DNA of 64,000 bases from an uncultured delta proteobacterium (GCA_947259215.1 CAMYLJ010000017.1:149198-213197), one strand, 5' to 3'; numbered from the stretch's first letter, positions 25,608 to 35,039 are shown. Notes: generated by a model not told the origin, from the letters alone. Program-made: numbers and translations.

Positions 25608-26747
25608 ATGGCACTGACACTGACCGAGGATCAATTGATCCTCCGAGACATGGCCAGGAGCTTCTTCGACGAGAAGTCCCCGGTCGAGCGGATGCGAACG
25701 CTGCGTGACTCGCGCGACACGACGGGCTTCTCCCATGAGCTCTGGAAGGAGATGGGGAAGCTCGGCTGGATCGGGATCCCGTTCCCCGAGGCGGTCGGAG
25801 GCGCCGAGCTGGGCTACGGCGAACTCGGCGTCGTGCTCTCCGAGTGTGGGCGCGTCCTGGCGCCAGAGCCCTTCGTCTCGACGGTGCTGCTGGGCGGCAA
25901 CGCGGTGCTGCTCGGCGGCAACGAACCGCTGCAGAAGGAGCTGCTCCCTGATGTGTGCCGGGGCGAGCGCCTGCTCTCCCTGGCGTTCCACGAGCACGGG
26001 CGTTTCGCACCCCATGCGGTCGAGACGGGTGCGACGCGCGATGGGGACGGGTTCCGCATTCGCGGGGAGAAGCGGTTCGTCCTCGATGGCCACGTGGCGG
26101 ACCAGATTGTCACGGTCGCACGGACCGCCGGTGGCTCTGGCGATCGGGCGGGGCTCACGCTGTTCGTGGTCGACGCGGACGCGGCGGGGCTGTCGGTCCA
26201 GCGCACCGAGCTCGTCGATGGACGGAATGCGGCACGGGTCACGTTCGACGACGTCACGGTCGATGCGACACGCGTGCTCGGCGAGATCGACCGGGGGGCG
26301 GACGTCCTCGACGCCGTCTTCGATCGTGCGACCATCGGGCTGTGTGCCGAGATGGTCGGCACCTTCGAAGAGGCCTTCGAGCGCACCCTCGCGTACCTGA
26401 AGACCCGCGAGCAGTTCGGCGTGAAGATCGGCACCTTCCAGGCGCTCCGGCACCGCGCCGCACACATGTTCGGCGGGCTCGAGTTCGCCCGATCCGTGGT
26501 GCGCGATGCACAGAGCGCCATCGACGACGGGCGGGGCGACGTCGCCGAGTGCGCGAGCGCCGCGAAGGCGCGCTGCTCGGAGGTTGCGAACCAGATCGGC
26601 GCCGAGGCGATCCAGATGCACGGCGGCATCGGAATGACGGACGAGGAGGAGATCGGTCTCTTCTTCAAGCGCCTCAAGGCCGCCGAGCTCACCCTCGGTG
26701 ATGCCATCTACCACCGCAACCGGTTCGCCGGTCTGCGCGGCTACTGA
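25608..26747 (+). CDS. Acyl-CoA dehydrogenase, subunit A
   Basis: 379 residues. It has the N-terminal helical domain (LTEDQLILRDMARSFFDE), the middle beta domain and the C-terminal helical domain with GTFQALRHRAAHMF and QMHGGIGMTDEEEIGLFF. The weakly conserved middle region (residues 110-150 lack the usual FAD-binding WITN box) is typical of the partner subunit of heteromeric alpha2beta2 acyl-CoA dehydrogenases. The next gene, 23 bp on, encodes the other type, so the two probably form one enzyme. FAD-linked alpha,beta-desaturation of an acyl-CoA. Confidence 0.88.
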   Translation: MALTLTEDQLILRDMARSFFDEKSPVERMRTLRDSRDTTGFSHELWKEMGKLGWIGIPFPEAVGGAELGYGELGVVLSECGRVLAPEPFVSTVLLGGNAVLLGGNEPLQKELLPDVCRGERLLSLAFHEHGRFAPHAVETGATRDGDGFRIRGEKRFVLDGHVADQIVTVARTAGGSGDRAGLTLFVVDADAAGLSVQRTELVDGRNAARVTFDDVTVDATRVLGEIDRGADVLDAVFDRATIGLCAEMVGTFEEAFERTLAYLKTREQFGVKIGTFQALRHRAAHMFGGLEFARSVVRDAQSAIDDGRGDVAECASAAKARCSEVANQIGAEAIQMHGGIGMTDEEEIGLFFKRLKAAELTLGDAIYHRNRFAGLRGY

Positions 26748-26770
26748 ACGGGCCGAAAGGAGACGACCTC

Positions 26771-27937
26771 ATGTCATCTGCATCCCTCGAAGAGTTCCGC
26801 GAGGAGGTCCACGTCTGGATCGAGCAGACGCTACCGGCCGAGCTGAGGGTCGGCTTGCGGAAGGACCTCCCGAAGGAGAGCCGGCGAAGGTGGATCTCGG
26901 CCCTGGCCGAGCGCGGCTGGATCGTGCCCGACTGGCCCGTCGAGTACGGCGGGGCGGGGCTCGACCGCAAGCGAGCGGCCATCGTCAAGTCCGAGCTCGC
27001 GGCCTTTCGCGCCCCGACCATTCGAGGCTTCGGCGTGAGCATGCTGGGGCCGACGCTGCTCGAGTTCGGGACCGACGAGCAGAAGCGGGAGTTCCTGCCG
27101 CCCATCGCCCGCGACGAGGTCCAGTGGTGCCAGGGCTACAGCGAGCCCGGCGCGGGATCGGACCTCGCGAGCCTCCAGACGCGGGCCGTCCGCGAAGGAG
27201 ACGAGTACGTCATCACGGGCCAGAAGATCTGGACCTCCTATGCCCACGTGGCGGACTGGATCTTCTGCCTCGTGCGCACGGACCCCGACGCGCCCAAGCA
27301 CGACGGTATCACGTTCATCCTCTTCCCCATGAAGCAGCCGGGTGTGACGGTGTCTCCGCTCAAGCTGATCGACGGCGGCGCCGACTTCTCGCAGGTCTTC
27401 TTCGACGGCGCGCGCGCCCAGGCGAAGCACGTCGTCGGGCCGGTGGGCGGCGGCTGGACGGTCGCGAAGCGGCTCCTTCAGCACGAGCGGACGACCGACG
27501 GCAGCAGCGAAGAGGGCGGCATCACCGGCGCCATGAAGGAGAGCCTCGTCGACCTCGTGAAGCGCGAAGTCGGCATGGAGGACGGCGCCCTCGCCGATCC
27601 GACGATCCGACAGCGGCTCGCGGCCCAGGAGATGGAGAAGCGCGCACTGGGCCTCACGATGGCGCGGGCCATGGCGGAGGCGCGGGCCGGACAGGCCACC
27701 CGCGACATCGGATCCCTCGGCAAGTACCGCTGGGCGAGCATGGTGAAGAACGAGCAGGACATCGCGATGCTGGCGCTGGGCACGCAGGGGCTGGGATGGT
27801 CCGCCCCCGGCTTCGACGAGCGCGAGCTCGAGCGCACGAAGGCGTGGCTCACGACCCGGGCCGACTCGATCTGGGGCGGCACCAACGAAGTGCAGCTCAA
27901 CGTGATCGCGAAGCGGGTGCTGCAGATCCCCGAGTAG
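26771..27937 (+). CDS. Acyl-CoA dehydrogenase, subunit B
   Basis: 388 residues. Conserved blocks: WIVPDWPVEYGGAGLDRKRA, WCQGYSEPGAGSDLASLQTR (FAD/substrate site), ITGQKIWTSYAHVADWIF, and the C-terminal SIWGGTNEVQLNVIAKRVL. The W-TSYA and SEPGAGSD boxes are the classic catalytic-subunit signatures. With the preceding gene it matches the paired acyl-CoA dehydrogenases known from steroid side-chain breakdown; the actual substrate is unproven. Confidence 0.9.
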   Translation: MSSASLEEFREEVHVWIEQTLPAELRVGLRKDLPKESRRRWISALAERGWIVPDWPVEYGGAGLDRKRAAIVKSELAAFRAPTIRGFGVSMLGPTLLEFGTDEQKREFLPPIARDEVQWCQGYSEPGAGSDLASLQTRAVREGDEYVITGQKIWTSYAHVADWIFCLVRTDPDAPKHDGITFILFPMKQPGVTVSPLKLIDGGADFSQVFFDGARAQAKHVVGPVGGGWTVAKRLLQHERTTDGSSEEGGITGAMKESLVDLVKREVGMEDGALADPTIRQRLAAQEMEKRALGLTMARAMAEARAGQATRDIGSLGKYRWASMVKNEQDIAMLALGTQGLGWSAPGFDERELERTKAWLTTRADSIWGGTNEVQLNVIAKRVLQIPE

Positions 27938-27969
27938 CGCAGCGCGCGCCCACCCCAGGAGGAGAGCCG

Positions 27970-28644
27970 ATGATCGAGCTCGAACACGACGGTTCGATTC
28001 GCGTCGTCACCCTTGCCGACGGACCGAACACGATCGATCCGGCATGGCAGGCGCGGATGCTCGACGTCCTCGCAGCCGTCGAGGACGACTGCGACGGCGA
28101 TGCCGCCATGGTCCTGACGGGCCGGGGCAAGTTCTTCAGCAGCGGCCTGAACGTCGAGGTCGTCATGGGCCTCGAGGGCGACGACCGGAAGCGCTTCGGC
28201 CGCTCGATGATGGAGATCACGAGGCGGCTCCTGCTCCTGCCCGTCCCCACCGTCGCTGCGCTGAACGGTCACGCCTTCGCGGCCGGCGCCTTCCTGGCCC
28301 TCGCGTGCGACTACCGGATCATGCGGGCCGATCGTGGCTGGTTCTGCATCTCGGAGGTGGACGTCGGCGTGCCCATCGGAGCTCCGATGATGAACCTCCT
28401 GAAGGCCCGCGTCTCGCCCCAGATCGCACGCGACGCGGTCCTCAGCGGCCATCGCTACCCGGCAGAGGAGGCAGCCGCGGCCGGGCTCGTGGACGCGACG
28501 GCCGCCGAGGCCGATCTGCTCCCCGATGCCATCAAGCTGGCCAGCAGCCTGGCGACCAAGGAGCGCCGCATCTTCGGGACGCTCAAGCGAACGCTCAATG
28601 CGGACATTGCGGCGGGCTTCGACACGAGAGGACACGGAACATGA
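27970..28644 (+). CDS. Enoyl-CoA hydratase/isomerase family protein
   Basis: 224 residues from the ATG at 27970 after AGGAGAG. The crotonase core is present: LTGRGKFFSSGLNVE, then AALNGHAFAAGAFLALACDY (oxyanion hole). The usual catalytic Glu of hydratases (position after VPIGAPMMN) is not obvious, so an isomerase or hydrolase activity is possible. At 224 residues it is shorter than the usual 260. The stop overlaps the next ATG. Confidence 0.85.
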   Translation: MIELEHDGSIRVVTLADGPNTIDPAWQARMLDVLAAVEDDCDGDAAMVLTGRGKFFSSGLNVEVVMGLEGDDRKRFGRSMMEITRRLLLLPVPTVAALNGHAFAAGAFLALACDYRIMRADRGWFCISEVDVGVPIGAPMMNLLKARVSPQIARDAVLSGHRYPAEEAAAAGLVDATAAEADLLPDAIKLASSLATKERRIFGTLKRTLNADIAAGFDTRGHGT

Positions 28645-29618
28645 AGACGAGGATCACCGAGCTGTTCGGAATCGAGCACCCGATCATCCAGGGTGGAATG
28701 CATTTCGTCGGCCTGGCGGAGCTCGCCTCGGCCGTGTCCAATGCGGGAGGCCTCGGCATCATCACGGGGCTGACCCAGGGCACGCCCGAGAAGCTCGCCG
28801 ACGAGATCGCCCGCTGTCGCGAGATGGCCGACAAGCCCTTCGGCGTGAACATGACCTTCCTTCCCGCCGTCAGGCCCCCGGACTATCCGGGGCTCTTCAA
28901 GGTGATCGTGGAGAGCGGCGTCGAGGTCGTGGAGACCGCGGGCAACAACCCGTCCCAGTGGCTCCCGATGCTCAAGGAGGCCGGCATCAAGGTCATCCAC
29001 AAGTGCACCTCCGTCCGCCACGCCCTCAAGGCCCAGCGAATCGGCTGTGATGCCGTCTCCGTGGACGGGTTCGAATGCGGCGGCCACCCCGGCGAGGACG
29101 ACGTGCCGAACTTCATCCTCCTGCCTCGCGCGGCGGAGGAGCTCGAGATCCCGTTCGTCTCCTCCGGCGGCATGGCGGACGGGCGGAGCCTGGTGGCGTC
29201 GCTCGCCATGGGCGCCGAGGGGATGAACATGGGCACCCGGTTCATCGCGACCAAGGAGGCCCCCGTCCACGAGAACGTGAAGCAGGCGCTCGTGGCCGCC
29301 TCCGAGCTCGATACGCGCCTCATCATGCGCCCCCTGCGCAACACGGAGCGGGTGCTGACGAACGCCGGAGTCGAACGCCTGCTCGAGAAGGAGAGGGCGC
29401 TTGGCTCCGAGCTCAAGTTCGAGGACATCATTCCCGAGGTCGCCGGGATCTACCCGAAGGTCATGCAGGAAGGCGACGTGGACGCGGGCGCGTGGTCGTG
29501 CGGCATGGTGGCCGGGCTCATCCACGACGTTCCGACCGTGAAGGAGCTCGTCGACCGGATCATGAGCGAGGCCGACTCGATCATTACGCAGCGCCTGGCG
29601 AGCATTCAGGCATCCTGA
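28641..29618 (+). CDS. Nitronate monooxygenase-family flavoprotein
   Basis: 325 residues, TIM-barrel. Conserved: FGIEHPIIQGGMHFVGLAEL, AVSNAGGLGII, the FMN-binding FECGGHPGEDD and FVSSGGMADGRSLVASLAMG, and the phosphate site GMNMGTRFIATKEAPVHENV. The catalytic His/Ser of 2-nitropropane dioxygenases is in the ECGGHPGE box. Such proteins are common in acyl-CoA clusters, often as FMN-dependent enoyl reductases or oxidoreductases rather than on nitronates. ATGA overlap with the preceding gene. Confidence 0.88.
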   Translation: MKTRITELFGIEHPIIQGGMHFVGLAELASAVSNAGGLGIITGLTQGTPEKLADEIARCREMADKPFGVNMTFLPAVRPPDYPGLFKVIVESGVEVVETAGNNPSQWLPMLKEAGIKVIHKCTSVRHALKAQRIGCDAVSVDGFECGGHPGEDDVPNFILLPRAAEELEIPFVSSGGMADGRSLVASLAMGAEGMNMGTRFIATKEAPVHENVKQALVAASELDTRLIMRPLRNTERVLTNAGVERLLEKERALGSELKFEDIIPEVAGIYPKVMQEGDVDAGAWSCGMVAGLIHDVPTVKELVDRIMSEADSIITQRLASIQAS

Positions 29619-29661
29619 ACGTCAGTGAATGCTTCCGTCGGCCGATTCGAGGAGAGAAGCG

Positions 29662-30486
29662 ATGGCATTCTCATCAGACGTCCTCACGATCGAGCGCAGC
29701 GGTGCCGTCGCGACGCTCTGGCTCGACCGACCCGATCGCCGAAACGCGCTCTCCGGGGCCCTCTGGGGTGCGTTTCCCGACGCGCTCGAAGAGCTCGCCG
29801 ACGACGAAGCGATCCGGGCGATCGTCCTCGCCGGGCGCGGCAAGAGCTTCTGCGTCGGGATCGACCTCGCCGATCTCGGAGGCGGTGGACACCAGGGTGA
29901 AGCCGCCAGTCAGGCCGCCGCGAACCTGCGGCAGCTCGAGGTCACGACGCGCTTCCAGAGGGCGATCAGCGCGTTCGCGGAGTGCCCGCTACCCGTGATT
30001 GCCGCGGTGCATGGCCACTGTCTCGGCGCTGGGATCGATCTCATCACGGCCTGCGACGTCCGCGTGGCAGCGTCAGACGCGAGCTTCGGCGTACGGGAGA
30101 CGCGAATCGGGGTCGTGGCCGACGTCGGCACGCTTCAGCGCCTGCCCAGGGTGGTGACCGCCGGACACGTGGCGGAGCTCGCCTACACGGGCAGGGACAT
30201 CGACGCGGCCCGAGCCGAGAAGATCGGCCTCGTCAACGACGTCTACCCCGACTTCACGGCGACCTACGAAGCGGCCATGGGCCTGGCGAACGAGATCGCT
30301 GCGAACTCGCCGCTCGCCGTGCGGGGCACGAAGTTCATCCTCCAGCAGGGCGAGAACCTCACCACCGGGCAAAGCCTTCAGCTGAATGGCCTCTACACCC
30401 TCATGACCAGCCTCCAGTCGAACGACCTGCGCGAAGCCATGAAGGCCTTCATGGAGAAGCGGCCGCCGGACTTCACTGGAAGCTGA
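29662..30486 (+). CDS. Enoyl-CoA hydratase/isomerase family protein
   Basis: 274 residues from the ATG at 29662 with GAGGAGAG. Crotonase motifs: RPDRRNALSGALWG, LAGRGKSFCVGIDLADLGGG, AAVHGHCLGAGIDLITACDV, and RETRIGVVADVGTLQRLPRV. The late Asp in VVADVGT is typical of dienoyl-CoA isomerases (ECH1 type) rather than hydratases with Glu. Length is normal. Fourth enzyme of the block for CoA-thioester breakdown. Confidence 0.87.
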   Translation: MAFSSDVLTIERSGAVATLWLDRPDRRNALSGALWGAFPDALEELADDEAIRAIVLAGRGKSFCVGIDLADLGGGGHQGEAASQAAANLRQLEVTTRFQRAISAFAECPLPVIAAVHGHCLGAGIDLITACDVRVAASDASFGVRETRIGVVADVGTLQRLPRVVTAGHVAELAYTGRDIDAARAEKIGLVNDVYPDFTATYEAAMGLANEIAANSPLAVRGTKFILQQGENLTTGQSLQLNGLYTLMTSLQSNDLREAMKAFMEKRPPDFTGS

Positions 30487-30508
30487 GGCGCCGGGAAGGA
30501 GAGAGAAG

Positions 30509-31738
30509 ATGGGATTCGAGCTGAGCGAGCGGGTGGTCGAGATTCGTGCGCGCCTCGAGGCGTTCATGGACGAGCACATCTTTCCCCGCGAGCACGAGTA
30601 CGAGGAGTTCGTGAACGACCAGCGGAACCTCTGGCAGGTGCCCCCCTTCGTTCGCGAGCTCAAGGCCAGGGCCCGCGAGCAGGGGCTCTGGAACCTCTTC
30701 CTGCCCAAGGAGTACGAGCCCTGGAGCCCCGGGCTCTCGAACCTCGAGATCGCGCCCATCATGGAGACGATGTCCCGCGTGACCTGGGCGCAGGGCATCT
30801 TCAACTGCAATGCCCCGGATCGCGGCAACATGGAGGTGCTGGCGAAGTACGGCACGAAGGAGCAGCAGGAGAAGTGGCTGCGGCCGCTCCTCGACGGTGA
30901 GATCCGCTCGGCCTACGCAATGACCGAGCCCCAGGTCGCCTCTTCGGACGCCACGAACATGGAGCTCGAGATCCGTCGCGACGGCGACGAGTACGTCCTG
31001 AACGGGCGCAAGTGGTGGACGACGGGCGTCGTCAATCCGGACTGCAAGATCATGCTCGTCATGGGGAAGTCGAACCCCGAGAACGACCGCCACACGCAGC
31101 ATTCGACGATCCTCGTGCCGACGGACACTCCCGGCTTCGAGATCGAGCGGCCGCTGCGCGTCTTCGGCGGCTACCACTCGCCAGGGGGCGAGGGAGACTG
31201 CAGCTTCACCGATGTCCGGGTGCCGGCCGAGAACATGATCCTGGGCGAGGGCTGCGGCTTCGAGATCGCTCAGGGGCGCCTCGGCCCCGGGCGGTTCCAG
31301 TACGCGATGACCTTCGTGGGCCTGGCGCAGCGCTGCCTGGAGCTGATGTGCGAGCGGGCGACTTCGCGCGTGGCCTTCGGCGAGAAGCTCAGCGACAAGA
31401 CGAGCGTCCAGCACGAGATCGCGCGGTCGCGCTGCGAGATCGAGCAGTGCCGTCTGCTGGTTCTCGCGGCTGCGGACAAGATGGACCGGGAAGGCCCCAA
31501 GGGCGCCAAGGACTACATCTCGATGGTGAAGATCGTGGCACCGCAGATGGCACAGAACGTCGCCGATCGCGCGATCCAGGTGTTCGGAGGAATGGGGGTC
31601 TGCCAGGACACGCTGCTCCCGCACGTCTTCACGCAGGGTCGCTTCTGTCGCATCGCAGACGGCCCCGATGAGGTGCACATGTCCCAGCTCGGGAAGCTCA
31701 CCATCCGCCAGGCCTTGAGCGCGCTGTCCCGTGGCTAG
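30509..31738 (+). CDS. Acyl-CoA dehydrogenase (long type)
   Basis: 409 residues. Motifs: AYAMTEPQVASSDATNMELE, LNGRKWWTTGVVNPDCKIML, FGGYHSPGGEGDCSF, GPGRFQYAMTFVGLAQRCLE, and QVFGGMGVCQDTLLPHVF. These match the ACAD10/11-like branch that acts on long or hydroxylated acyl-CoAs. It is the third dehydrogenase of the block. Its stop overlaps the next start by 8 bp. Confidence 0.9.
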   Translation: MGFELSERVVEIRARLEAFMDEHIFPREHEYEEFVNDQRNLWQVPPFVRELKARAREQGLWNLFLPKEYEPWSPGLSNLEIAPIMETMSRVTWAQGIFNCNAPDRGNMEVLAKYGTKEQQEKWLRPLLDGEIRSAYAMTEPQVASSDATNMELEIRRDGDEYVLNGRKWWTTGVVNPDCKIMLVMGKSNPENDRHTQHSTILVPTDTPGFEIERPLRVFGGYHSPGGEGDCSFTDVRVPAENMILGEGCGFEIAQGRLGPGRFQYAMTFVGLAQRCLELMCERATSRVAFGEKLSDKTSVQHEIARSRCEIEQCRLLVLAAADKMDREGPKGAKDYISMVKIVAPQMAQNVADRAIQVFGGMGVCQDTLLPHVFTQGRFCRIADGPDEVHMSQLGKLTIRQALSALSRG

Positions 31739-32333
31739 CCCGGAGCTCCCCGCGCACAACGTGCTCGTCGACTGCCGGGAGCTCCATGCCGAGCTGCTCG
31801 ACCTGGAGACGGGAACCGTCTGGCAATCGCACCGGCCGATCAGCCGCGAGGAGTACGCTGCGCTCGAGCTGCCCGAGAAGCTCGTCCGGGTGGGGATCGG
31901 CGCTGGGGTCATGGACGAGCACTACTTCCGTCGCTCTCCCGGCGCCGAGGCGGACGGACCCGTGGCCGAGCGGGAGATCGGGGGGCATCTCTTCATCCAC
32001 TGCGCGAACCCGCCCAAGGGCGGTCCCGAGACACCGGTGGGGGACGACCCGAAGCTGATGCGGGTCGACAAGCACCACTCGCTCGTCTTCGACGCCGGGC
32101 GTGAGCTTCTCGTGATACGGGCGGACGGGTGCGACTTCGTTCAGGTGATCGCGGCGTCGCCCGGAGGTGGCGGCCTGCTCCAGACGGTGGACCTCCGGCT
32201 GCCCGAAGGCTGGTCCCTGCGCACCGAGAAGCTCGAATCGCGGACGACGATTCACCTGCCGAACCCGACGCAGGCCTGGTTCTTCGCCAACGGGGCGAGC
32301 TTCCAGGGGCCCGTCGACGCATTCGGCGCGTGA
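31731..32333 (+). CDS. Protein of unknown function
   Basis: 200 residues from a GTG at 31731 inside the end of the dehydrogenase gene. Soluble, with no signal peptide or membrane segment. Rich in beta strand (ELLVIRADGCDFVQVIAAS; GWSLRTEKLESRTTIHLP). No family recognised. Strict coupling to the dehydrogenase suggests an accessory part in the same pathway. Confidence 0.7.
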   Translation: MASPELPAHNVLVDCRELHAELLDLETGTVWQSHRPISREEYAALELPEKLVRVGIGAGVMDEHYFRRSPGAEADGPVAEREIGGHLFIHCANPPKGGPETPVGDDPKLMRVDKHHSLVFDAGRELLVIRADGCDFVQVIAASPGGGGLLQTVDLRLPEGWSLRTEKLESRTTIHLPNPTQAWFFANGASFQGPVDAFGA

Positions 32334-32343
32334 GGAGCATCAC

Positions 32344-33021
32344 GTGGGCCGTCGGCGCATACTGATCTGGGCGATCGCCGCGCTTCTCTACGCGGCTTTC
32401 GTCGGCTGGTACACGGACTTCGGGGGTCCGCTTCGCGACAGCGAGATCGCGACCTACCTCGCGCGCTTCGAAGCGCTCGGGTTCTCCGAGGAGCGGCGCG
32501 AGCGGATCCGTCGCTTCATGGAGAGTGACACAGGTCGGCAGTTCCTGATGGTGAACGTCGTCGACTATGCGGACGATCCGCCCGACGTCCCAGGGGCCGA
32601 GCCCGGCGAGTCTGCGCTCCAGCTCATGGACCGCTACATGGAGCACATGTACGCGGAGCTGTTCGCGCGGGCGTGCCACCCGACCGTCGTGGGCAACGCG
32701 GTACACACGGCACTCGACCTCGTCGGAGTCGACACCCTCGACACGGCCGAGCGCTGGGACATGGGGGCGCTCTTCCGCTACCGCAGCCGCCGGACCTTCC
32801 TCGAGATCGTGACGATCCCGGAGACGCTCGGCCGCCACGAGTTCAAGATCGCCGCGCTCGACAAGACCATCGCGTACCCGATCGAGACGCAGCTGAACCT
32901 CGGCGACCCGAGGGTCCTGTTGGGCCTGCTGCTTCTTGCCGCAGCGGCGCTCGGCGATCTGCTCTCGACGCCGGACGGCCGCCACCGCTCGCATCCATCA
33001 ACGCACCCAGCAGGAGATTGA
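32344..33021 (+). CDS. Two-helix membrane protein with a DUF1330-like domain
   Basis: 225 residues from a GTG at 32344 after GAGGAG. An N-terminal helix (ILIWAIAALLYAAFVGWYTDF) and a C-terminal helix (LLGLLLLAAAALGDLL) flank a soluble part with FLMVNVVDYADDPP and RSRRTFLEIVTIPETLGRHE, which resembles an alpha+beta-barrel DUF1330/monooxygenase-like fold. Function unknown. The C-terminal 65 residues are duplicated in a broken copy at 34740-34990. Confidence 0.7.
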   Translation: MGRRRILIWAIAALLYAAFVGWYTDFGGPLRDSEIATYLARFEALGFSEERRERIRRFMESDTGRQFLMVNVVDYADDPPDVPGAEPGESALQLMDRYMEHMYAELFARACHPTVVGNAVHTALDLVGVDTLDTAERWDMGALFRYRSRRTFLEIVTIPETLGRHEFKIAALDKTIAYPIETQLNLGDPRVLLGLLLLAAAALGDLLSTPDGRHRSHPSTHPAGD

Positions 33022-33024
33022 CCC

Positions 33025-33810
33025 ATGTCCGTGGCCACCGAGCTATTCGACCTCACCGGAAAGGTCGCGATCATCACCGGGTCGTCCCGCGGAATCGGCC
33101 GGGCGATCGCGCACGAGCTTGCAACCCACGGCGCAAGGGTCGTCATCTCGAGCCGCAAGCCCGAGCCGTGCGATGCCGTTGCGGCGGAGATCAACGCCGC
33201 TTGCGCGGATGGCCCCGGCGGGGCGATTGCGATCCCCGCGAGCATCGCCGAGAAGGAAGCCTTGCAGGCCTTGGTCGACCAGACGCGCGAGAAGTGGGGC
33301 CGCATCGACATCGCGGTCTGCAACGCCGCGGTCAATCCCTACTACGGGTCCTCGATGGACATCCCCGACTCGGCCTTCGATAAGATCATGTCCTCGAACA
33401 TCAAGAGCAACCACTGGCTGTGCAACATGGTGCTGCCCGAGATGGTGGAGCGGGAGGATGGCTCGATCATCGTCGTCTCGAGCGCCGGTGGCTTCAAGGC
33501 GAGCACGGTGATCGGTGCGTACGCGATCTCGAAGGCCGCGGACATGCAACTCGTGAGGAATCTCGCTGCCGAGTACGGGCCGAAGAACGTGCGCGTGAAC
33601 GCGATTGCACCAGGACTGATCCGCACCGACTTCGCACGCGCACTCTGGGAGAACCCCAAGACCCTCAAGGCGGCAACCGCTACGACGCCCTTGCGGCGCA
33701 TCGGCGAACCCGAGGAGCTGGGCGGGATCGCGGTCTTTCTCGCCTCGAAGGCGGGCAGCTACTGCAGCGGCCAGACCTTCGTGGTCGACGGCGGAATGAC
33801 CATCGCCTGA
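33025..33810 (+). CDS. Short-chain dehydrogenase/reductase
   Basis: 261 residues. NAD(P) motif TGSSRGIGRA at residues 18-27, NAAVN, catalytic Ser in VSSAGG, Tyr/Lys in YAISKAAD, then the C-terminal SGQTFVVDGG. Classical SDR of FabG/DHRS type. An Arg after the first beta strand (SSRKPE) suggests NADPH. Likely oxidises or reduces a hydroxyacyl or keto intermediate of the block. Confidence 0.92.
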   Translation: MSVATELFDLTGKVAIITGSSRGIGRAIAHELATHGARVVISSRKPEPCDAVAAEINAACADGPGGAIAIPASIAEKEALQALVDQTREKWGRIDIAVCNAAVNPYYGSSMDIPDSAFDKIMSSNIKSNHWLCNMVLPEMVEREDGSIIVVSSAGGFKASTVIGAYAISKAADMQLVRNLAAEYGPKNVRVNAIAPGLIRTDFARALWENPKTLKAATATTPLRRIGEPEELGGIAVFLASKAGSYCSGQTFVVDGGMTIA

Positions 33811-33857
33811 GCAGCGTCCTCGCGCATCGAAACGAGGGCCGAACGGGAGTAGCGAGC

Positions 33858-34637
33858 ATGGAAGTCAAGGACAAGATCATCGTCGTCACGGGGGCGGCCA
33901 GCGGCATCGGCCAGGCGCTTGCCCGTCGCTTCGCCGCCGAAGGCGCGCGTTCGGTCGTTTCGGTGGATCTCGATGCGCAGGGCGCCGAGGCGACGGCGGC
34001 CGAAATCAGCGGCATCGCGCTCACCGCGGACGTCTCCGTAGAAGCGGAGATCGCCAACGTCATCGAGGCCAGCGAAGCCCGGGTGGGCGCAATCGATCTC
34101 TTCTGCTCCAACGCCGGCATCGGCATGGGGATGGACCTCGGCGCTCCGAACGAGGAGTGGCAGAAGAGCTGGGACGTCAACGTGATGTCCCACGTCTACG
34201 CCGCGCGCCATCTCGTGCCGCGCATGATCGAGCGAGGCGGTGGCTACTTCCTGAACACGGCGTCCGCTGCTGGCCTGCTCAACCAGATCGGCGGCGCCGC
34301 CTACGCGGTCAGCAAGCACGCGGCCGTTGGCTTCGGCGAATGGCTCGCCCTCACTCACCAGCACCAGGGAATCCGGGTCTCGATGCTATGCCCCCAGGCC
34401 GTGCGCACCGCGATGACGGGCGACTCGGTCGCCTCGGCCGCAGCGGCAAGCGATGGCCTGATGGAACCCGATCGCCTGGCCGACTTCGTGATCGAGGGGC
34501 TCGCCGACGAACGCTTCCTGATCCTTCCCCATCCCGAGGTGCTCGAGTACATGCGCCGCAAGACCGCCGACTACGACCGCTGGATCGGAGGGATGAATCG
34601 CCTCCATCAACGTCTCACTGGCGCATCCAGCGCCTGA
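33858..34637 (+). CDS. Short-chain dehydrogenase/reductase
   Basis: 259 residues from the ATG at 33858. Motifs: TGAASGIGQA, an Asp after strand 2 (SVDLDAQG) suggesting NAD+, SNAGIG, Ser in NTASAAG, and YAVSKHA. The C-terminal tail (PHPEVLEYMRRKTADYDRWI) is like SDRs of steroid and cyclohexanol catabolism. Ends the intact part of the operon. Confidence 0.92.
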   Translation: MEVKDKIIVVTGAASGIGQALARRFAAEGARSVVSVDLDAQGAEATAAEISGIALTADVSVEAEIANVIEASEARVGAIDLFCSNAGIGMGMDLGAPNEEWQKSWDVNVMSHVYAARHLVPRMIERGGGYFLNTASAAGLLNQIGGAAYAVSKHAAVGFGEWLALTHQHQGIRVSMLCPQAVRTAMTGDSVASAAAASDGLMEPDRLADFVIEGLADERFLILPHPEVLEYMRRKTADYDRWIGGMNRLHQRLTGASSA

Positions 34638-34654
34638 CCGGAGGACCAGAAGCG

Positions 34655-34993
34655 AAAGCTTCTGGTTGCACTCTCCGTGCTGCTTTCATTGCCGGTGTTT
34701 CTCTTTCTCGCCGCGTGGCTTCTTCCCAGGCCCACCGATACGACACCTTCCTCGAGATCGTGACGATTCCGGAGACGCTCGGCCGCCACGAGTCCAAGCT
34801 CGCCGCGCTCGAAAAGACGATCGCCTATCCCGTTGAAACCCAGCTCAACCTCGGCGACCCGAGGGTCCTGCTGGGGCTCCTTCTCTTCTCTGTGGCGGCA
34901 TTCGGAGACCTGCTTTCGACGCCGGCGAGGCCCCGGAAGTCCGAGCAGCAGCTTCGAGAGCGCGACCACGCCCCGTCGGCCAGGGCCGACTGA
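34655..34993 (+). pseudogene. Broken copy of the DUF1330-like membrane gene
   Basis: From about 34740 to 34930, TFLEIVTIPETLGRHESKLA, AALEKTIAYPVETQLNLGDP and LLGLLLFSVAAFGDLLSTPA repeat the C-terminus of the protein at 32344-33021 with few changes. Upstream, in another frame, lies the start of a different membrane protein (KLLVALSVLLSLPVFLFLAA, about 34665-34730). The two remnants are fused out of frame. The copy indicates a past duplication around the SDR pair. Confidence 0.75.
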
Positions 34994-35039
34994 GGCGCTT
35001 CGCACGCCCCCGGTCCTTCACCGCGTGCGCCGCTCGAAT

